A DNA stretch of 64,000 bases from Yeosuana sp043876835 (GTDB lineage: Bacteria; Bacteroidota; Bacteroidia; Flavobacteriales; Flavobacteriaceae): assembly GCF_043876835.1 (NCBI RefSeq), contig NZ_JBAWJZ010000006.1, forward strand, positions 194,970 to 258,969, given 5' to 3'. Shown in pieces: positions 16,900-27,746 of the stretch; the stretch's first letter is position 1; each line of letters begins with the position of its first letter. A program made the translations under genes and the position numbers. A model generated the notes under the pieces. The model saw only the letters and a list, made by a program, of their open reading frames with translations, searched no databases and was not told the DNA's origin.

Positions 16900-19449
16900 T
16901 TAAGATTCAGCGGGCTTTTCAGCTTTTTCAATTTTAATATTAAGCTCTTGAGAGGCTTCATCTAAATCAATAATTATATTATCACCATTTTGAACGTGTG
17001 AAGTTATAATCTCTTCAGCTAAAGCGTCTTCAATATATTTCTGAATAGCTCGTTTTAATGGTCTAGCACCATATTGTTTGTCAAAACCTTTATCGGCTAT
17101 ATAATCTTTAGCTTTTTTACTTAATTTTAAATTATAACCTAAATCTTTAATTCTTAAAAGAAGTTTTTCAAGTTCAATATCAATGATTTTGTTTATATCT
17201 TCTTTTTCTAGATTATTAAACATAACAACATCATCAATTCTGTTTAAAAACTCTGGAGCGAACGATTTTTTTAGTGCATTTTCAATAATGCCTTTAGTGT
17301 TTTCATCTTCTTGCGCTTTTTGAGATGCAGTTCCAAAACCAATACCTGTACCAAAATCTTTAAGTTTTCGAGCACCAATATTTGATGTCATAATGATAAT
17401 AGTGTTTCTAAAATCAATTTTCCTTCCTAAACTATCGGTTAAATAACCATCGTCAAGTACTTGAAGCAACATGTTAAATACGTCTGGATGCGCTTTTTCA
17501 ATTTCATCAAGTAGGATAACTGCATATGGTTTGCGTCTTACTTTTTCGGTAAGTTGACCACCTTCTTCATAACCCACATATCCTGGAGGTGCACCTACTA
17601 ATCTTGAGATAGCGAATTTTTCCATGTATTCGCTCATATCAATTCTAACAAGAGCATCTTCACTATCAAAAAGTTCTCTTGATAATACTTTTGCTAATTG
17701 TGTTTTACCAACTCCTGTTTGTCCTAAAAATATAAAGGAGCCAATGGGTTTGTTTGGGTCTTTTAATCCAGCTCTGTTACGTTGAATTGCTTTTACAACC
17801 TTTGCAACGGCTTCATCCTGACCAATTACTTTTCCTTTGATAAGTTTTGGTAACTCTGCAAGTTTATTGATTTCTGTTTGAGCAATTCTATTTACAGGAA
17901 TGCCAGTCATCATAGAAACCACATCTGCAACATTGTCTTCGGTTACAATTTCACGATGTTGCTTAGTGTCTTCTTCCCATTTATCTTGAGCAGTTTGAAG
18001 TTCTTTTTCAATGCGCTTTTCATCATCTCTTAACTTGGCCGCTTCTTCATACTTTTGCTTTTTAACAACTAAATTTTTAATTTCCTTAACTTCTTCCAGT
18101 TGTTTTTCTAACTCTAGAATTTGTTTTGGAACTTCAATATTAGTGATGTGCACACGAGAACCTGCTTCATCTAAAGCATCAATTGCTTTGTCTGGTAAAA
18201 AGCGTTCTGTCATATAGCGATTTGTTAATTTTACACATGCTTCAATAGCTTCTGGTGTATAATCAACATTATGGTGGTCTTCGTATTTTGCCTTAATGTT
18301 GTTAAGGATTTCAATAGTTTCTTCAACAGTAGTTGGCTCTACAATTACTTTTTGGAAACGACGCTCTAAAGCTCCATCTTTTTCAATGTATTGTCTGTAC
18401 TCATCAAGGGTTGTAGCTCCTATACATTGAATTTCACCACGTGCTAAAGCTGGTTTAAACATGTTTGAAGCGTCTAAGCTTCCTGTTGCTCCACCAGCAC
18501 CTACAATGGTATGAATTTCGTCAATGAATAATATAACATCATCATTTTTTTCAAGTTCATTCATAACAGCTTTCATGCGTTCTTCAAACTGCCCACGGTA
18601 TTTTGTGCCAGCAACCAAACTTGCTAAATCTAAAGTAACTACACGCTTATTAAAAAGAATTCTGGATACTTTTCTTTTAATAATTCTGAGTGCTAACCCT
18701 TCAGCGATGGCAGATTTACCAACACCTGGTTCACCAATTAACAGCGGATTGTTCTTTTTACGTCTGCTTAAAATTTGTGATACTCGTTGAATTTCTTTTT
18801 CACGACCTACAACTGGGTCAAGTTTGCCTTCTTCAGCCAAAACTGTTAAATCTCTACCAAAATTATCTAAAACAGGAGTTTTAGATTTTTTATTGGTTTT
18901 GTTTGCAGGAGCATTAAAAAGATTATCTTTTGTTGTATCATCATCATGACTTGAATCGTCATCTTGAAATGATTCGGACTTGGGTTCTATATAGTTATTA
19001 TCGTTAGTAATCATAAATTTAAATTGTTCTTTTACGTTGTCATAATCAACTTTTAGCTTATTTAAAAGCTTGGTAGTAGGGTCATTTTCATTTCTTAAAA
19101 TACACAATAATAAATGAGCAGTATTTATTGATGTACTTTGAAATAATTTTGCTTCTAAAAATGTTGTTTTTAAAGCACGTTCTGCTTGTCTTGTTAGATG
19201 TAAATTCTTTTTTTGATTTGAAGTTACTGATGTACTTGGGTTGGCAGGACTTAATATTTCAACTTTTCTCCTTAAATGATTTAAATCTATTTCCAAGGCA
19301 TTTAAAATATCAATAGCTTTCCCATTTCCATCACGTAAAAGACCAAGCATTAAGTGTTCAGTACCAATAAAATCATGGCCTAAGCGCAATGCTTCTTCCT
19401 TGCTATAAGCAATTACATCTTTTACTCTAGGTGAAAAATTATCGTCCAT
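16900..19449 (-). CDS. clpC: ATP-dependent Clp protease ATP-binding subunit ClpC
   Basis: 849 residues from ATG 19449 (MDDNFSPRVKDVI); an upstream in-frame start at 19500 adds 17 unlikely residues. AAA+ unfoldase of the ClpCP protease. Two Clp-N repeats (about 10-150), first AAA domain with Walker A GEPGVGKSA and sensor segment LFIDEIHTIVGAGG, a UVR-like middle segment (KQKYEEAAKLRDDEKRIEKEL), second AAA domain with Walker A GQTGVGKT, VGAPPGYVGYEEGG pore loop, and the C-terminal D2-small domain. Single gene, divergent from gyrA with a 262-bp shared upstream region. Confidence 0.96.
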   Translation of the reverse strand: MDDNFSPRVKDVIAYSKEEALRLGHDFIGTEHLMLGLLRDGNGKAIDILNALEIDLNHLRRKVEILSPANPSTSVTSNQKKNLHLTRQAERALKTTFLEAKLFQSTSINTAHLLLCILRNENDPTTKLLNKLKVDYDNVKEQFKFMITNDNNYIEPKSESFQDDDSSHDDDTTKDNLFNAPANKTNKKSKTPVLDNFGRDLTVLAEEGKLDPVVGREKEIQRVSQILSRRKKNNPLLIGEPGVGKSAIAEGLALRIIKRKVSRILFNKRVVTLDLASLVAGTKYRGQFEERMKAVMNELEKNDDVILFIDEIHTIVGAGGATGSLDASNMFKPALARGEIQCIGATTLDEYRQYIEKDGALERRFQKVIVEPTTVEETIEILNNIKAKYEDHHNVDYTPEAIEACVKLTNRYMTERFLPDKAIDALDEAGSRVHITNIEVPKQILELEKQLEEVKEIKNLVVKKQKYEEAAKLRDDEKRIEKELQTAQDKWEEDTKQHREIVTEDNVADVVSMMTGIPVNRIAQTEINKLAELPKLIKGKVIGQDEAVAKVVKAIQRNRAGLKDPNKPIGSFIFLGQTGVGKTQLAKVLSRELFDSEDALVRIDMSEYMEKFAISRLVGAPPGYVGYEEGGQLTEKVRRKPYAVILLDEIEKAHPDVFNMLLQVLDDGYLTDSLGRKIDFRNTIIIMTSNIGARKLKDFGTGIGFGTASQKAQEDENTKGIIENALKKSFAPEFLNRIDDVVMFNNLEKEDINKIIDIELEKLLLRIKDLGYNLKLSKKAKDYIADKGFDKQYGARPLKRAIQKYIEDALAEEIITSHVQNGDNIIIDLDEASQELNIKIEKAEKPAES

Positions 19450-19711
19450 AATTAAGTTCCTTTCTGCATTAAAAGTAATAAAACAATTTAGTAAAGACAA
19501 AAACTATACCTTAAATTGTCTGTAAGTTGCTAATAGACAAAAAAAACTTTATAAAATCAAAATAAATGAGGGCATATTTATCAACGAAAATTATTATGTA
19601 AATTGTTAATAAAAAAACACTAAAAAACTAGCTTAAAAGTCCTGTCATTACTCACGAAATAATTATCTTAGCACGTTTGAAATATTCAAAAAAATAACTA
19701 ATTAATTATAT

Positions 19712-22276
19712 ATGGCTGAAGGAGAAAAACTTATTCCAATTAACATAGAAGATGAAATGAAATCGGCTTACATTGATTATTCAATGTCAGTCATTGTGTC
19801 ACGTGCTTTACCTGATGTAAGAGATGGTTTAAAGCCAGTTCATAGACGTGTTCTTTTTGGAATGTATGAATTAGGTGTTAGAGCTAATACAGCACACAAA
19901 AAATCAGCAAGAATAGTAGGTGAAGTTTTGGGTAAATACCATCCACATGGAGATACATCTGTTTATGATGCCATGGTTCGTATGGCTCAAGAATGGAGTT
20001 TAAGATATATGCTTGTTGATGGGCAAGGTAACTTTGGATCTGTAGATGGAGATAGTCCAGCGGCAATGCGTTATACAGAAGCGCGTATGCGTAAAATATC
20101 TGAAGACATGTTGGCCGATATTGACAAAGAAACTGTAGACCACCAATTAAATTTTGATGATACTTTAAATGAACCAACCGTTTTACCAACTCGTATTCCT
20201 GGACTTTTAGTAAATGGTGCATCAGGTATTGCTGTTGGTATGGCAACCAATATGCCTCCTCATAATCTATCAGAAGTGGTTGATGGTATTGTAGCTTATG
20301 TTGATAATAATGATATTGAAATAGACGAATTAATAAAGCATGTAAAAGCACCAGATTTTCCAACTGGTGGAACTATTTATGGTTACGATGGTGTAAAAGA
20401 AGCTTTTAAAACTGGTCGAGGACGTATTATTATGCGTGGTAAAGCCAATATTGAAGAAGTGAATGGTCGTGAATGTATTATTGTTACTGAAATACCTTAT
20501 CAAGTCAATAAGGCAGATATGATTAAGAAAACTGCTGATTTGGTAAATGAGAAAAAACTTGACGGCATTGCAACCATACGTGATGAATCCGATAGAAACG
20601 GAATGCGAATTGTTTATGTGTTGAAACGTGATGCTATTCCAAACATCGTTTTAAACAAATTATACAAATTCACTCAACTACAATCTTCATTTAGTGTAAA
20701 TAACATAGCACTAGTAAAAGGTCGTCCTCAATTATTGAATCTAAAAGACATGATTCATTATTTTGTTGAGCATAGACACGAGGTTGTTGTTAGAAGAACT
20801 ACTTACGAATTAAGAAAAGCGCAAGAAAGAGCACATATTTTAGAAGGTTTAATCATAGCTTCAGATAATATAGATGAAGTTATTGCATTAATTAGAGCAT
20901 CATCAAATGCTGATGAGGCTCGTGAAAAGTTAATGGCACGTTTTGAATTATCTGAAATTCAGGCAAAAGCCATTGTTGAAATGCGTTTGCGTCAACTTAC
21001 AGGTTTAGAACAAGATAAACTAAGAAGTGAGTATGAAGAGTTAATGAAAACCATTGAAGACTTAAAAGATATTCTTGATAAAAAAGAACGTCGAATGGAA
21101 ATCATTAAGCAAGAACTTATCGAAGTAAAAGCTAAATATGGTGACGAACGTCGTTCAATTATAGAATATTCCGGTGGTGATTTTAGTATCGAAGACATGA
21201 TTCCTGATGAAAAAGTAGTGATTACTATTTCTCATGCAGGTTATATAAAACGCACTTCACTTTCTGAATATAAAACTCAAAATAGAGGTGGAGTTGGTCA
21301 AAAAGCGTCAACAACAAGAAATGAAGACTTTTTAGAGCATTTATTTGTAGGAACAAATCATCAATATATGTTGTTCTTTACTCAAAAGGGTAAATGTTTC
21401 TGGATGCGTGTTTATGAAATTCCAGAAGGAAGTAAAACCTCAAAGGGTAGAGCTATTCAAAATTTGATAAACATAGAGCAAGACGATACTGTTAAAGCGT
21501 TTATATGTACTCAAGATTTAAAAGACGAAGATTATATAAACAGCCATTATGTAATTATGGCAACTAAAAACGGTCAAGTTAAAAAGACTTTATTAGAACA
21601 ATATTCAAGACCGAGAACTAATGGTATCAATGCTATTACCATTAAAGAAGATGATATTTTATTAGAAGCAAGATTAACTACGGGAGAAAGTCAAGTAATG
21701 CTAGCATTAAAATCTGGTAAAGCAGTCAGATTTGAAGAAGCAAAAACGAGACCAATGGGAAGAAGTGCTTCAGGAGTTAGAGGTATTACCCTAGCAAGCT
21801 CAACTGATGAAGTAATTGGAATGATTACTATTGAAAATCCACAAGAAGAATCTGTTTTAGTAGTTTCTGAAAACGGGTATGGGAAACGTACTTACATAGA
21901 TGATCCAGAAGATGGTGAACCAGTTTATAGAATTACAAACCGTGGAGGAAAAGGAGTTAAAACTATATCAATAACTGATAAAACCGGAAATTTAGTTGCA
22001 ATAAAAAGTGTGACAGACAATGATGATTTAATGATTATTAATAAATCTGGAATTGCAATTCGTATGTCAGTTAAAGATTTAAGATTGATGGGAAGAGCAA
22101 CTCAAGGCGTAAAATTAATAAATCTTAGAAATGGCGATTCTATTGCTGCAGTTGCAAAAGTAATGCCCGACGATGAGGTAGAGGAAACAAGTGAAAACCC
22201 CGCTGAATCTATTGAAAACAGAGAAGAGTTGACAGATGGCACAACTCTTGATAATAACCCAGAAGATAACAATTAA
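19712..22276 (+). CDS. gyrA: DNA gyrase subunit A
   Basis: 854 residues. Breakage-reunion subunit of gyrase: active-site Tyr121 in AAMRYTEARM. The quinolone region reads KYHPHGDTSVYDAMVRMAQ, with Thr at the position of E. coli Ser83 and Asp at that of Asp87, so no obvious acquired resistance substitution is seen. The GyrA box equivalent NRGGVGQ lies in the first blade of the C-terminal beta-pinwheel, marking gyrase rather than topoisomerase IV. The acidic tail (DEVEETSENPAES) is usual in this phylum. The TPR gene follows after 28 bp. Confidence 0.97.
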   Translation: MAEGEKLIPINIEDEMKSAYIDYSMSVIVSRALPDVRDGLKPVHRRVLFGMYELGVRANTAHKKSARIVGEVLGKYHPHGDTSVYDAMVRMAQEWSLRYMLVDGQGNFGSVDGDSPAAMRYTEARMRKISEDMLADIDKETVDHQLNFDDTLNEPTVLPTRIPGLLVNGASGIAVGMATNMPPHNLSEVVDGIVAYVDNNDIEIDELIKHVKAPDFPTGGTIYGYDGVKEAFKTGRGRIIMRGKANIEEVNGRECIIVTEIPYQVNKADMIKKTADLVNEKKLDGIATIRDESDRNGMRIVYVLKRDAIPNIVLNKLYKFTQLQSSFSVNNIALVKGRPQLLNLKDMIHYFVEHRHEVVVRRTTYELRKAQERAHILEGLIIASDNIDEVIALIRASSNADEAREKLMARFELSEIQAKAIVEMRLRQLTGLEQDKLRSEYEELMKTIEDLKDILDKKERRMEIIKQELIEVKAKYGDERRSIIEYSGGDFSIEDMIPDEKVVITISHAGYIKRTSLSEYKTQNRGGVGQKASTTRNEDFLEHLFVGTNHQYMLFFTQKGKCFWMRVYEIPEGSKTSKGRAIQNLINIEQDDTVKAFICTQDLKDEDYINSHYVIMATKNGQVKKTLLEQYSRPRTNGINAITIKEDDILLEARLTTGESQVMLALKSGKAVRFEEAKTRPMGRSASGVRGITLASSTDEVIGMITIENPQEESVLVVSENGYGKRTYIDDPEDGEPVYRITNRGGKGVKTISITDKTGNLVAIKSVTDNDDLMIINKSGIAIRMSVKDLRLMGRATQGVKLINLRNGDSIAAVAKVMPDDEVEETSENPAESIENREELTDGTTLDNNPEDNN

Positions 22277-22304
22277 TACATTAACAAATTTAAAATTATT
22301 TAAA

Positions 22305-23561
22305 ATGAAAAATCAAGTTATAATAGCTTTTGCATTTTTGATAAGCACATTTTCGTTTGCTCAGAAAAAAGAATTAAAGGCTGTTGAAAAAGCTATTAAA
22401 AGCAATAATTATTCTGAAGCAAAGGCTGGTTTAACTCAAGTAGAGTCAATGTTATCAGGTTTAGATGCTAAAACTAAATCTCAATATTATTTACTTAATG
22501 CGCAAGCACTTTATGCTAATGGTGCTGGTTCAAATGTTGATATTGATAAAGCTTTAGAAAGTTTATCAAATGTAACTGAAGGTTACCCAGAAGAAACAGC
22601 TCAATTAAAGCAAGATATGATAAATAATTTTCTAACAAAAGGAAATGCAGCTTATGAAAAAAATGAATTTGGAATAGCTTCAAATGACTTTGAACGTGCT
22701 TATAGAGTTTCTACTAAAGATACCGTTTATCTATATTATGCGGCCGCTACAGCTGTTAACCTTCAAGATTATGATAGAGCTTTAGGTTTATATAAAGAAC
22801 TTAAAAATTTAGGCTATACAGGTATAGAACAACAATATTATGCTACTAGTGTTGAAACTCAAAAAGAAGAATTTTTTCAAAATAAATCAATGCGTGATTT
22901 ATCTGTAAAGGCAAAAACTCACATTAAGCCAGAGGATCGTAAATCTGAATCTAAAAAAGCTGAGATTATAAAAAATATTGCTCTTATTTATGTTACTAAA
23001 GAGGATAACGATAATGCATTAACGGCTATGAAAGAAGCTAGAGCAGAAAGTCCAGATGATATTAATTTGTTACTTTCAGAAGCTAATGTTTACTATAAAA
23101 TGGGAAATGTTGAAGAGTTTAAAAGCTTATTGCAACTAGCAACCACTAAAGACCCAAAGAATCCTGAATTACAATATAATTTAGGTGTAATTGCTTCAGA
23201 ATCTGAACATCCAGAAGAAGCAATGGAATACTATAAAAAAGCGATTGAACTAGATCCAAAATACGTAAATGCTTATATAAATATGGCTGCTTTAATTTTA
23301 AACAAAGAGCAAGCGTTAATTGAGGAAATGAATGGATTAGGAACTTCAAAAAAGGATGATTTACGTTATGATGAGTTAAGAGAAATGCGTCAACAAATAT
23401 ATAAGGATGCCATACCTTACTTGACTGACGCTTTCAAAATAGATAATCAAAATGTTAGTGCTGCAAAAACATTAATGAATATTTATAGTGTTTTAGGAGA
23501 AACAGCCAAATACAATGAAATGAAAGAAAAAGTTGATGTACTTGAAGCTACAGGAAACTAA
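22305..23561 (+). CDS. Exported tetratricopeptide-repeat protein
   Basis: 418 residues from ATG 22305, giving signal MKNQVIIAFAFLISTFSFAQ; earlier start 22236 would overlap gyrA and lacks a signal. Several TPR units are visible (residues about 120-190, 230-300 and especially 305-350: PKNPELQYNLGVIASESEHPEEAMEYYKKAIELDPKYVNAY split across two repeats). Probably a periplasmic scaffold. It is only 28 bp from gyrA and is likely co-transcribed, a neighbourhood I believe is conserved in flavobacteria. Function unknown. Confidence 0.85.
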   Translation: MKNQVIIAFAFLISTFSFAQKKELKAVEKAIKSNNYSEAKAGLTQVESMLSGLDAKTKSQYYLLNAQALYANGAGSNVDIDKALESLSNVTEGYPEETAQLKQDMINNFLTKGNAAYEKNEFGIASNDFERAYRVSTKDTVYLYYAAATAVNLQDYDRALGLYKELKNLGYTGIEQQYYATSVETQKEEFFQNKSMRDLSVKAKTHIKPEDRKSESKKAEIIKNIALIYVTKEDNDNALTAMKEARAESPDDINLLLSEANVYYKMGNVEEFKSLLQLATTKDPKNPELQYNLGVIASESEHPEEAMEYYKKAIELDPKYVNAYINMAALILNKEQALIEEMNGLGTSKKDDLRYDELREMRQQIYKDAIPYLTDAFKIDNQNVSAAKTLMNIYSVLGETAKYNEMKEKVDVLEATGN

Positions 23562-23580
23562 TAAAATCATATTTAAATAT

Positions 23581-23611
23581 AAAAAAAGCCGCGATTAGCG
23601 GCTTTTTTTAT
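23581..23611. terminator. Bidirectional terminator
   Basis: AAAAAAAGCCGC-gatta-GCGGCTTTTTTT between convergent genes. Confidence 0.92.
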
Positions 23612-24357
23612 ATCACTTTTTTAATAACCCTAAGTTTATGGGTATGCATTTTCAGATCAACATTATAGATCCCTGAATGGTCTAAACGATCAATTCTAAC
23701 TTTTCCGTGAACATGAATAATGTAATTATCTTGCATGATAAGGCCAACATGAACAATTTGTCCTTCATTATTATCAAAAAAAGCCAAATCTCCAGGTTCA
23801 CTTTCTTCAATAAAACTTAAAGCTTCACCTTGTGTTGCTTGTTGATGAGCATCACGTAAAAGATTATATCCATTAAGTTTATAAACCATTTGTGTAAATC
23901 CTGAACAGTCAATACCAAAAGGACTTTTGCCGCCCCAAAGATGAGGACAGTTTAAATATAAAAAGGCTGTTTGGATTATATTGCTTTTTGGGTTTTTCCC
24001 TTCAATAATATTACCATCGTGATAATGATTTAAAATTGATAATCCATTTAATGAAGAACCTAGTAATATTGGTTTCAATTGTTGATTTTCATCTTCAATA
24101 AATTCAACTAAATCAATTGCCAATTTTGGTGTTGAATTATTTAGCTCTTTATATTGATTTTCATCAATCTCTTTATATTGTTTGTTATCTATCCAGCCTT
24201 CATAAGAGTCAAATGCAAGCCTAATTTTACTCCACTTTTTTTGTCTTTCAAGAATTTTAAAAAAGTCACCATATAATAATTGAGAAACCAACTCACTTTT
24301 ATCAGAGGATTCAAATCTTAAAGGAACAATGCTTAAATGACAAATTCCGTATTGCAT
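23608..24357 (-). CDS. NlpC/P60-family peptidoglycan hydrolase with SH3-like N-terminus
   Basis: 249 residues. SH3b-like region at 1-65 (LVSQLLYGDFFKILERQKKWSKIRL...GWIDNKQY). The C-terminal NlpC/P60 (C40) domain has catalytic Cys151 in FGIDCSGF and His203 in IVHVGLIM, then the third polar residue in YIIHVHGKVR. Such enzymes cut gamma-D-Glu-meso-DAP bonds in wall peptides. No signal peptide is apparent, so it may act on recycled muropeptides in the cytoplasm (YkfC-like role, inferred). It overlaps the terminator region at its 3' end. Confidence 0.88.
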   Translation of the reverse strand: MQYGICHLSIVPLRFESSDKSELVSQLLYGDFFKILERQKKWSKIRLAFDSYEGWIDNKQYKEIDENQYKELNNSTPKLAIDLVEFIEDENQQLKPILLGSSLNGLSILNHYHDGNIIEGKNPKSNIIQTAFLYLNCPHLWGGKSPFGIDCSGFTQMVYKLNGYNLLRDAHQQATQGEALSFIEESEPGDLAFFDNNEGQIVHVGLIMQDNYIIHVHGKVRIDRLDHSGIYNVDLKMHTHKLRVIKKVI

Positions 24358-24367
24358 TCAATAAAAA

Positions 24368-25546
24368 TTAATTACGTTCAATAACTATTGCTGAGGCTCC
24401 ACCACCACCATTACAAATAGCTGCCGCACCAATTTTACCATTGTTTTGTTCTAAAACGTTTAATAATGTTACTATAATTCTTGCACCAGAACAACCTAGC
24501 GGATGACCAAGTGATACAGCGCCACCGTTTACATTTACATTACTATCATTTAAACCCAGAATTTTCATATTGGCTAAACCAACAACAGAAAACGCTTCAT
24601 TAAATTCAAAATAATCTACATCACTTATTTCAACCCCAGCTTTTTCTAAAGCTTTTGGTAATGCTTTAGCAGGAGCTGTTGTAAACCATTCTGGCTCATG
24701 AGCTGCATCTGCATATCCTTTTATGGTTGCAAGTGGCTTAACACCTAATTCAATGGCTTTATCCTTGCTCATTAAAACCAATGCTGCAGCACCATCATTT
24801 ATAGTAGACGCATTTGCAGCTGTAACCGTTCCTTCTTTTGTAAATGCAGGTCTAAGTTCAGGTATCTTATCAATATTAACATTTGTATATTCTTCATCTT
24901 TGCCAACTAATACTGGTTCTCCCCGACGTTGTGGAACTTCTACAGGAACAATTTCGTTATTGAATTTACCTGAATTCCAAGCAGCTTCAGAGCGTTTGTA
25001 TGACTGAATAGCAAAGGCATCTTGGTCTTCTCTTGAGAAATTGTATTCAGTTGCACAAGCATCTGCACAAACTCCCATAGCATTTTGGTCATAAGCATCA
25101 ACCAATCCATCTTTCTGCAAACCATCAATTAATGTAGTTGGGCCAAATTTAGTACCAGTTCTACTATATAAATAATGAGGAATTAAACTCATGTTTTCCA
25201 TCCCACCAGCAACAATAATATCAGCATCACCCATTGCAATAGATTGAGCTGCTAGCATAACAGATTTCATACCAGAGGCACAAACCTTATTAATTGTTGT
25301 GCAGGGAACAGTATTTGGTATTCCAGCATAAATAGCAGCTTGTCTTGCAGGTGCTTGTCCAACTCCGGCTTGAACCACATTACCCATAAAAACTTCTTGA
25401 ACAAGTTCTGGATTTAAGTTTATTTTTTTTAATGCACCTTTAATAGCTGTAGCACCTAATTTAGAGGCTGGTATAGTTGATAAAGATCCTAAAAAGCTTC
25501 CAATTGGAGTTCTTACTGCTGATACAATAACCACTTCTTTACTCAT
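24368..25546 (-). CDS. Acetyl-CoA C-acyltransferase (thiolase)
   Basis: 392 residues. Acyl-enzyme Cys89 in INKVCASGMKSVML, the NEAFSVVGLAN histidine-region block, GGAVSLGHPLGCSGARI, and the second active-site Cys in AAICNGGGGASA. It condenses or thiolytically cleaves acetoacetyl-CoA/3-ketoacyl-CoA. Sequence cannot separate biosynthetic (AtoB/PhaA) from degradative (FadA) use; the length and motif spelling favour the acetyl-CoA acetyltransferase branch. It is 10 bp upstream of the NlpC gene on the same strand. Confidence 0.93.
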   Translation of the reverse strand: MSKEVVIVSAVRTPIGSFLGSLSTIPASKLGATAIKGALKKINLNPELVQEVFMGNVVQAGVGQAPARQAAIYAGIPNTVPCTTINKVCASGMKSVMLAAQSIAMGDADIIVAGGMENMSLIPHYLYSRTGTKFGPTTLIDGLQKDGLVDAYDQNAMGVCADACATEYNFSREDQDAFAIQSYKRSEAAWNSGKFNNEIVPVEVPQRRGEPVLVGKDEEYTNVNIDKIPELRPAFTKEGTVTAANASTINDGAAALVLMSKDKAIELGVKPLATIKGYADAAHEPEWFTTAPAKALPKALEKAGVEISDVDYFEFNEAFSVVGLANMKILGLNDSNVNVNGGAVSLGHPLGCSGARIIVTLLNVLEQNNGKIGAAAICNGGGGASAIVIERN

Positions 25547-25672
25547 TTTTTTAACGTTTAATTAGCTTGAGGCGAAAATAATCAATTTTTAGTAGAAATT
25601 AGAACGATTACTGTATTATAAAAAATCAAAAAAGCGTATATTTTATTACATTTGAAAACCTTTATAATTATA

Positions 25673-27721
25673 ATGTCAGACTTCATAAACAAATTATATA
25701 GAAATCATTCTTTGATATACAAGGGATTGTTATTTATATGTACAACTTTTTTAATAGTGTATTTGTTCCCTAAAACGGGAAAATTTAAATATAATTTTGA
25801 AAAGGGAAAACCATGGCAATCAGAAAACTTATACGCACCTTTTAATTTTGCCATTAAAAAGTCAAATGAAGAAATTGAAGCTGAAAAGAAAACAATTTCA
25901 GAGCATTCTACGCTCTTTTTTAATGTAGATGTTTCAATTGAAAATGAAATTAAAAATTTATATAAAGATCAATTTAAAAATACTTTTTCAGATTCTTTAC
26001 CTAGATTAGAAAGCAATATTTTGTTTAAAACAGGCGAAAAAATTATTGATGAATTGTATTTTTTTGGTGTTTTAAGTGAAAATTACAACTTTCCAGATAA
26101 TAAAACTGTTGCCATTTTAGAAGATAGAATTGAAAAGCACACTACGAAATATGCTAATTTAATTCATCAAGAACAGGTTTCATCAATAATCAATAAAGTT
26201 TTGGTTGAACAGAAACGGGGAGATTACAAAACAGAATTTACTGCCTTATTTTTTGATTTAATCCAACCTAATTTATCGTATGATAAATCATTTACAGAAA
26301 AAGTATTAAAAGAAGATTTAGATAAAATTGCTTATTCAAGAGGAAGTATTGAAAAGGAAACTTTAATTATTTCTAAAGGTGAAATTATTGAAGGGGATAA
26401 ATATCAAATTTTAGAATCTTTAAAATCTGAATACGAATCGCAGGTTTGGAGTGCTTCAAATTATAATTGGATACTTTTTGCCTACACATTATTAGTATCA
26501 CTAGCGCTTTTAATGTTGCTTTTGTTTCTAAGAAAATATAGGATTGATGTGTTTGAAAACAACACAAAAGTTACCTTCATTTTCTTCAATATTTTACTCA
26601 TGGTTTTTATTACAACCTTTGTTGTAAATTATAATTCTAAATACATTTATGTTGTACCCATTTGTATTTTACCATTAGTTTTTAAAGCCTTTTTTGATGC
26701 AAGATTAGGTATGTTTGCTCATGTAATAACAGTATTGTTATTAGGTTCTATTGTTCCGAATAGTTATGAGTATATGTTTCTTCAAATCATCGCGGGAATT
26801 GTAACTATTTTAACGGTTTCAGAGCTATATAAACGAGCAAATTTGTTTATTTCAGTAGGTCAAATTACCTTAATATATATTATTGCGTATTTTGCCTTTT
26901 TTGTCATTCATGAAGGTAGTATAGATACTATAAAATGGGAAACTTTTATATGGTTTATTTTGTGTGGACTTGCAACATTGTTTGTGCAACCGCTTATTTA
27001 TATATATGAAAAACTATTTGGATTGGTGTCAGATGTATCACTTTTAGAACTATCAGACACCAACTCAAAGTTACTTAAAGAGTTATCTAATAAAGCTCCA
27101 GGAACTTTTCATCACTCATTAAATGTAGCTAATTTGGCAGAATCCTGTGCAAATGAAGTTGGTGCCAATGCAATGTTAATTAGAGTTGGTGCTTTGTACC
27201 ATGATATTGGGAAGATGAAAAACCCAACATATTTTATTGAAAACCAATCAACAGGTATTAATCCACACGACGAGTTATCTTCAAAAGAAAGTGCCCGCAT
27301 TATTATAGAACATGTAATTGCAGGAATTGAAATTGCTAAAAAATATAATTTACCAGATAGAGTTATTGATTTTATTAGAACTCATCATGGAACTTCTATG
27401 GTTTATTATTTTTATATAAAAGAAAAGGAACTTGAACAAGGCGCAGATAAGTCTGACTTTAGTTACCCGGGACCAAAACCATTTAGTAAAGAAACAGCAA
27501 TTTTAATGATGTGTGATAGTGTTGAAGCTGCTTCAAAAAGCTTGAAAGAACCTACGTCAACAAAAATTGATGCATTTGTTGAAAATATCATAAATAAACA
27601 AATAGATGAAGGTCAATTCTTAAATGCAAACATCACTTTTAAAGAAATTCAATCAATAAAAAAAGTGCTAAAACACAAGCTAGCAAATATTTACCATTTG
27701 CGAATTGAATACCCTGAATAA
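25673..27721 (+). CDS. 7TM-HD phosphohydrolase, PgpH-type (c-di-AMP phosphodiesterase candidate)
   Basis: 682 residues from ATG 25673; a TTG at 25652 is in frame but unnecessary. Layout: one N-terminal transmembrane helix, an extracytoplasmic 7TMR-HDED domain (about 50-265), seven transmembrane helices (about 275-465), then a cytoplasmic HD domain with FHHSLNVANLAESCANEV, YHDIGKMKNP and later EHVIAGIEIAKKY and RTHHGTSMVYYFY. This is the PgpH architecture; PgpH enzymes hydrolyse cyclic di-AMP. The activity here is inferred from family. Monocistronic. Confidence 0.88.
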   Translation: MSDFINKLYRNHSLIYKGLLFICTTFLIVYLFPKTGKFKYNFEKGKPWQSENLYAPFNFAIKKSNEEIEAEKKTISEHSTLFFNVDVSIENEIKNLYKDQFKNTFSDSLPRLESNILFKTGEKIIDELYFFGVLSENYNFPDNKTVAILEDRIEKHTTKYANLIHQEQVSSIINKVLVEQKRGDYKTEFTALFFDLIQPNLSYDKSFTEKVLKEDLDKIAYSRGSIEKETLIISKGEIIEGDKYQILESLKSEYESQVWSASNYNWILFAYTLLVSLALLMLLLFLRKYRIDVFENNTKVTFIFFNILLMVFITTFVVNYNSKYIYVVPICILPLVFKAFFDARLGMFAHVITVLLLGSIVPNSYEYMFLQIIAGIVTILTVSELYKRANLFISVGQITLIYIIAYFAFFVIHEGSIDTIKWETFIWFILCGLATLFVQPLIYIYEKLFGLVSDVSLLELSDTNSKLLKELSNKAPGTFHHSLNVANLAESCANEVGANAMLIRVGALYHDIGKMKNPTYFIENQSTGINPHDELSSKESARIIIEHVIAGIEIAKKYNLPDRVIDFIRTHHGTSMVYYFYIKEKELEQGADKSDFSYPGPKPFSKETAILMMCDSVEAASKSLKEPTSTKIDAFVENIINKQIDEGQFLNANITFKEIQSIKKVLKHKLANIYHLRIEYPE

Positions 27722-27746
27722 TTTTTTTAAAAAATCAATTAAATAG

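Noticed and set aside
19712..22276. Quinolone-resistance change in GyrA (Thr for Ser83)
   Set aside because: Thr at this position is, to my knowledge, natural in flavobacteria and gives no sign of selection here.
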